64,000 nt of DNA from Rhodococcus sp. KBS0724 (lineage in GTDB: Bacteria > Actinomycetota > Actinomycetes > Mycobacteriales > Mycobacteriaceae), in NCBI RefSeq assembly GCF_005938745.2, contig NZ_VCBX02000001.1, forward strand, positions 1,135,501-1,199,500, in the 5' to 3' direction. This document shows, one piece after another, positions 63,101-64,000 of the stretch. Under the pieces are notes generated by a model, which was not told the DNA's origin, made no database searches, and worked only from the letters and a program-made list of their open reading frames with translations. Numbering within the stretch: the first letter of the stretch is position 1; each line of letters starts with the position of its first letter. A program made the translations under genes and the position numbers.

Positions 63101-63567
63101 CGGTCGCCCGCGGCCTGTTCAAGTTCACCGCGTACAAGGACGAGTACGAAGTTGCTCGCATGCTGGTCGATCCCGCTTTCATCGAAGACGTCAAGTCTCA
63201 GGTGCCTGCGGGTGAGAACCTGACCTACAAACTGCATCCGCCGATTCTCAAGGTGATGGGACGCAAGAAGAAGATCGGTCTCGGACCCAAGTCGCATGTG
63301 GCGCTGAAGGTTCTGGCCAAGGGCAAGAAGCTCCGCGGTACCAAGCTCGATCCGTTCGGCTACATGCACGTCCGTAAGGTCGAGCGTGAACTGCTCGAAC
63401 AGTACGAGACCATCGTCGCGGATCTGTCCCGAGCTTTGGGTGTCGACGGTTACGACCGCGCCGTGGACATCGCCGCCCTGCCTGACCTGGTTCGTGGTTA
63501 CGAGGACGTCAAACTCGGCAACGTCGAACTGTACAAGGCGCGTCTGCGTGAACTGGGTATCGGCTGA
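60115..63567 (+). CDS. Indolepyruvate ferredoxin oxidoreductase, fused single chain
   Basis: 1150 residues. IorA/IorB-type oxidoreductases convert aryl 2-oxoacids to acyl-CoA with ferredoxin reduction. N-terminal pyrimidine-binding TPP domain (GYQGSPLGGVDKML, GVDRATDTIRHAN), the TPP-binding core (GEGSQWIGQAPF), two cysteine clusters for [4Fe-4S] (CEGCGDCGVKSNC; SCNTDYTCMDGDC), the gamma domain (FLAGIGGTGIVTVNQVLA) and a C-terminal DUF6537-like region. ATG 60115 chosen over GTG 60088. Typical for actinobacterial amino-acid or branched-chain degradation. Confidence 0.92.
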   Translation: MTELVSGVAQTKPYDLDDRYRSGSGPVLLTGVQAIARGFVEQHVRDIRAGKRIATFVSGYQGSPLGGVDKMLHGMPKVLAEHDITFIPGFNEELAATAVWGSQTDLPAGTATHDGVTGIWYGKGPGVDRATDTIRHANMYGVNPRGGVVLLVGDDPASKSSTVPAVSERSLAAMGVPVLFPRNAEEIITMGMHAVALSRVSGCVVALKIVADVADGAWAVDGSIADFDIVVPEVQFEGKPFVYKQRQMAAPPDSVIAEADLYGPRWDLVHAYGAANKLDVIEVDPSGAKIGIAATGTTFDSVRQALTDLGVDDAALHRAGIRLLRIGMPYPVVGESVREFATGLEQIIVVEDKTAFIEAQVREILYGIEDAPRIIGKRDGQGRLLMPASGELTAGRLLAPLRRVLKPHVELKRTLPAPLSLNVLSAKRTAYFCSGCPHNRSTAIPEGSIGGGGIGCHTLVTMSGREDSAVTGLTQMGGEGSQWIGQAPFTDVPHLFQNIGDGTFFHSGQLAVQACIAAGVNITYKLLYNEVVAMTGAQDAEGALSVAQLTHKLTTEGVKQIIICADEPGRHSKRALAKGTKLWHRDRLDEAQKELREIKGVTVLIYDQHCAADARRQRKRGTLPTRNTRVVINEAVCEGCGDCGVKSNCLSVQPVDTEYGRKTKIDQTSCNTDYTCMDGDCPSFVTVELVPGKKAPKAARPVPPVVADPDLGPLTTTQNVFLAGIGGTGIVTVNQVLATAALRAGLEVESLDQIGLSQKAGPVVSHLRFSAGTLEPSNRLTPGSADCIVAFDLLTATDNKNLDYGNSEKTVSIASTSQTPTGDMVYDKAVRYPEETSLLARLDQVSRTLRSFDALAAAQELFGNTAAANFLLIGAAYQSGGLRLPAESIEEAIGINGVAVEANIAAFRWGRAAIADTIAFEAVTTPAKSVRTPLVAPAHMFAGTTLTGETLRLVELRAAQLIEFQSVKIAARYIDQVQAVWTAERAATERTDFSEAVARGLFKFTAYKDEYEVARMLVDPAFIEDVKSQVPAGENLTYKLHPPILKVMGRKKKIGLGPKSHVALKVLAKGKKLRGTKLDPFGYMHVRKVERELLEQYETIVADLSRALGVDGYDRAVDIAALPDLVRGYEDVKLGNVELYKARLRELGIG

Positions 63568-63595
63568 CTCGGTACGAGGGCTGACTCGGTACGAG
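63562..63595 (+). repeat. 17-bp perfect tandem duplication at the oxidoreductase stop
   Basis: GGCTGACTCGGTACGAG at 63562-63578 and 63579-63595; the first copy contains the TGA stop. Mirrors the situation at pstB (454-481). Confidence 0.88.
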
Positions 63596-63600
63596 GGATG

Positions 63601-63638
63601 ACTGTGCCCTGGCGACCACTGTGTTGCCGGGGCACAGT
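63601..63638 (+). terminator. Terminator of the oxidoreductase gene
   Basis: 13-bp stem (63601-63613 with 63626-63638, one G-T pair), 12-base loop. Confidence 0.75.
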
Positions 63639-63683
63639 TGTGTTCTCTGACTATGTGTTCCCTGGCCGTGTGTTCCCTGACTG
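63639..63683 (+). repeat. Three imperfect 15-bp tandem repeats
   Basis: TGTGTTC[TC]CTG units at 63639-63653, 63654-63668 and 63669-63683, between the terminator and the MerR promoter. Confidence 0.75.
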
Positions 63684-63696
63684 CGGAAGGCGATCC

Positions 63697-63727
63697 TTGA
63701 CCTTGACGCTAGGTCATGGTTGACACT
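63697..63727 (+). promoter_or_regulatory. MerR promoter/operator, second copy
   Basis: -35 TTGACC (63697-63702), 19-bp spacer beginning TTGACGCTAGGTCA, -10 GACACT (63722-63727). Nearly the same as the 59886-59916 site, though the dyad is imperfect. Start of transcription near 63734 would give a leaderless mRNA. Confidence 0.65.
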
Positions 63728-63733
63728 GGAGGC

Positions 63734-64000
63734 ATGCGAATAGGACAGCTCGCGGAGGCGGCTCAGACCACTCCGAGGACGGTGCGGCACTACCACCGGC
63801 TCGGACTACTCGCGGAACCTGTCCGGCGGGCAAACGGGTACCGCGAGTACACGATGGACGACGTCGTGCGGTTGGTCCGCATTCGCTGGTTGGCCGAGCG
63901 GGGTGTTCCGCTGGGTTCGATAGCGGCATTGTTCTCCGCAGACACCTCGGAAGAAGGCGTGAGCGATACCGTCGCCGATCTGCGAGCGCTGATCGGCGCA
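63734..64000 (+). CDS. MerR-family regulator (5' part)
   Basis: First 89 residues; the gene runs off the right edge. HTH of MerR type: MRIGQLAEAAQTTPRTVRHYHRLGLL, RANGYREYTMDDVVRLVRIRWLAERGVPLGSI. GGAGG sits only one base before ATG 63734, too close to act normally, so leaderless initiation is likely. Ligand domain not visible. Confidence 0.9.
   Translation, partial: MRIGQLAEAAQTTPRTVRHYHRLGLLAEPVRRANGYREYTMDDVVRLVRIRWLAERGVPLGSIAALFSADTSEEGVSDTVADLRALIGA

Overview
The window is chromosomal DNA from a high-GC actinobacterium of the mycolic-acid group. Rhodococcus, close to R. erythropolis/R. qingshengii, is my best guess. The reasons are the high-GC coding style, GTG/TTG starts, the compact ureABCFGD operon without ureE, a single-chain indolepyruvate ferredoxin oxidoreductase, a DUF6412/YidC-like pair, a KstR-like TetR regulator and many small regulator-plus-enzyme modules. 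The species is inferred from gene content, not tested. No CRISPR array, rRNA operon, intact insertion sequence or prophage is visible.

Layout. 0-7 kb: 3' end of pstB, a complete urease operon (ureA-B-C-F-G-D), an NAD(P)-binding protein, then phoU on the opposite strand, so urease sits between two phosphate-uptake genes. 7-19.6 kb: LytR-CpsA-Psr protein, dusB, acyl-ACP desaturase, a LysR/MFS divergent pair, small membrane proteins, a TetR/DUF4334 divergent pair, a PrsW-type protease with a membrane partner, tRNA-Lys. 19.8-23.4 kb: MarR and a butyrolactone-receptor-like TetR, tRNA-Glu/Asp/Phe, and a relic of an integrated element in the 3' end of tRNA-Phe (38-bp att repeats about 1.08 kb apart and a decayed tyrosine integrase). 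23.4-31 kb: sulfur/organic-substrate module (MFS, peptide-type ABC binding lipoprotein, SAM-I riboswitch, two flavin monooxygenases, second MFS). 31-38.5 kb: second-copy FtsW/RodA, KstR-like TetR, an SDR without its catalytic Ser/Tyr, VIT transporter, universal stress protein, CYTH-CHAD protein, RluA-type pseudouridine synthase. 38.6-44.9 kb: purine (allantoin) catabolism. 45-51.3 kb: STAND-type LuxR regulator, hydrolase, DUF6412 + YidC-like insertase, SDR, two very small ORFs. 51.7-56.2 kb: ohrR-ohr-oxidoreductase operon, soluble transhydrogenase sthA, AraC regulator. 56.5-64 kb: a second large LuxR regulator, TipA-like MerR, the 1150-residue indolepyruvate oxidoreductase and the start of another MerR gene.

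How it fits together. Allantoinase (puuE) and allantoicase (alc), with a putative allantoin racemase and an NCS1 permease, would yield ureidoglycolate and urea; the urease operon in the same window can then release ammonia. The flavin-monooxygenase operon looks SAM-repressed: the riboswitch starts at the predicted transcript 5' end and its closing helix overlaps the Shine-Dalgarno sequence. The ohrR-ohr operon has a perfect palindrome just upstream of its start. The two MerR genes share the same promoter/operator layout with 19-bp spacers. The most unusual points are the KstR2-consensus palindrome near a catalytically dead-looking SDR, an MFS gene with no canonical start codon for its first membrane helix, the UreG C-terminal histidine tail, and the tRNA-Phe integration scar.
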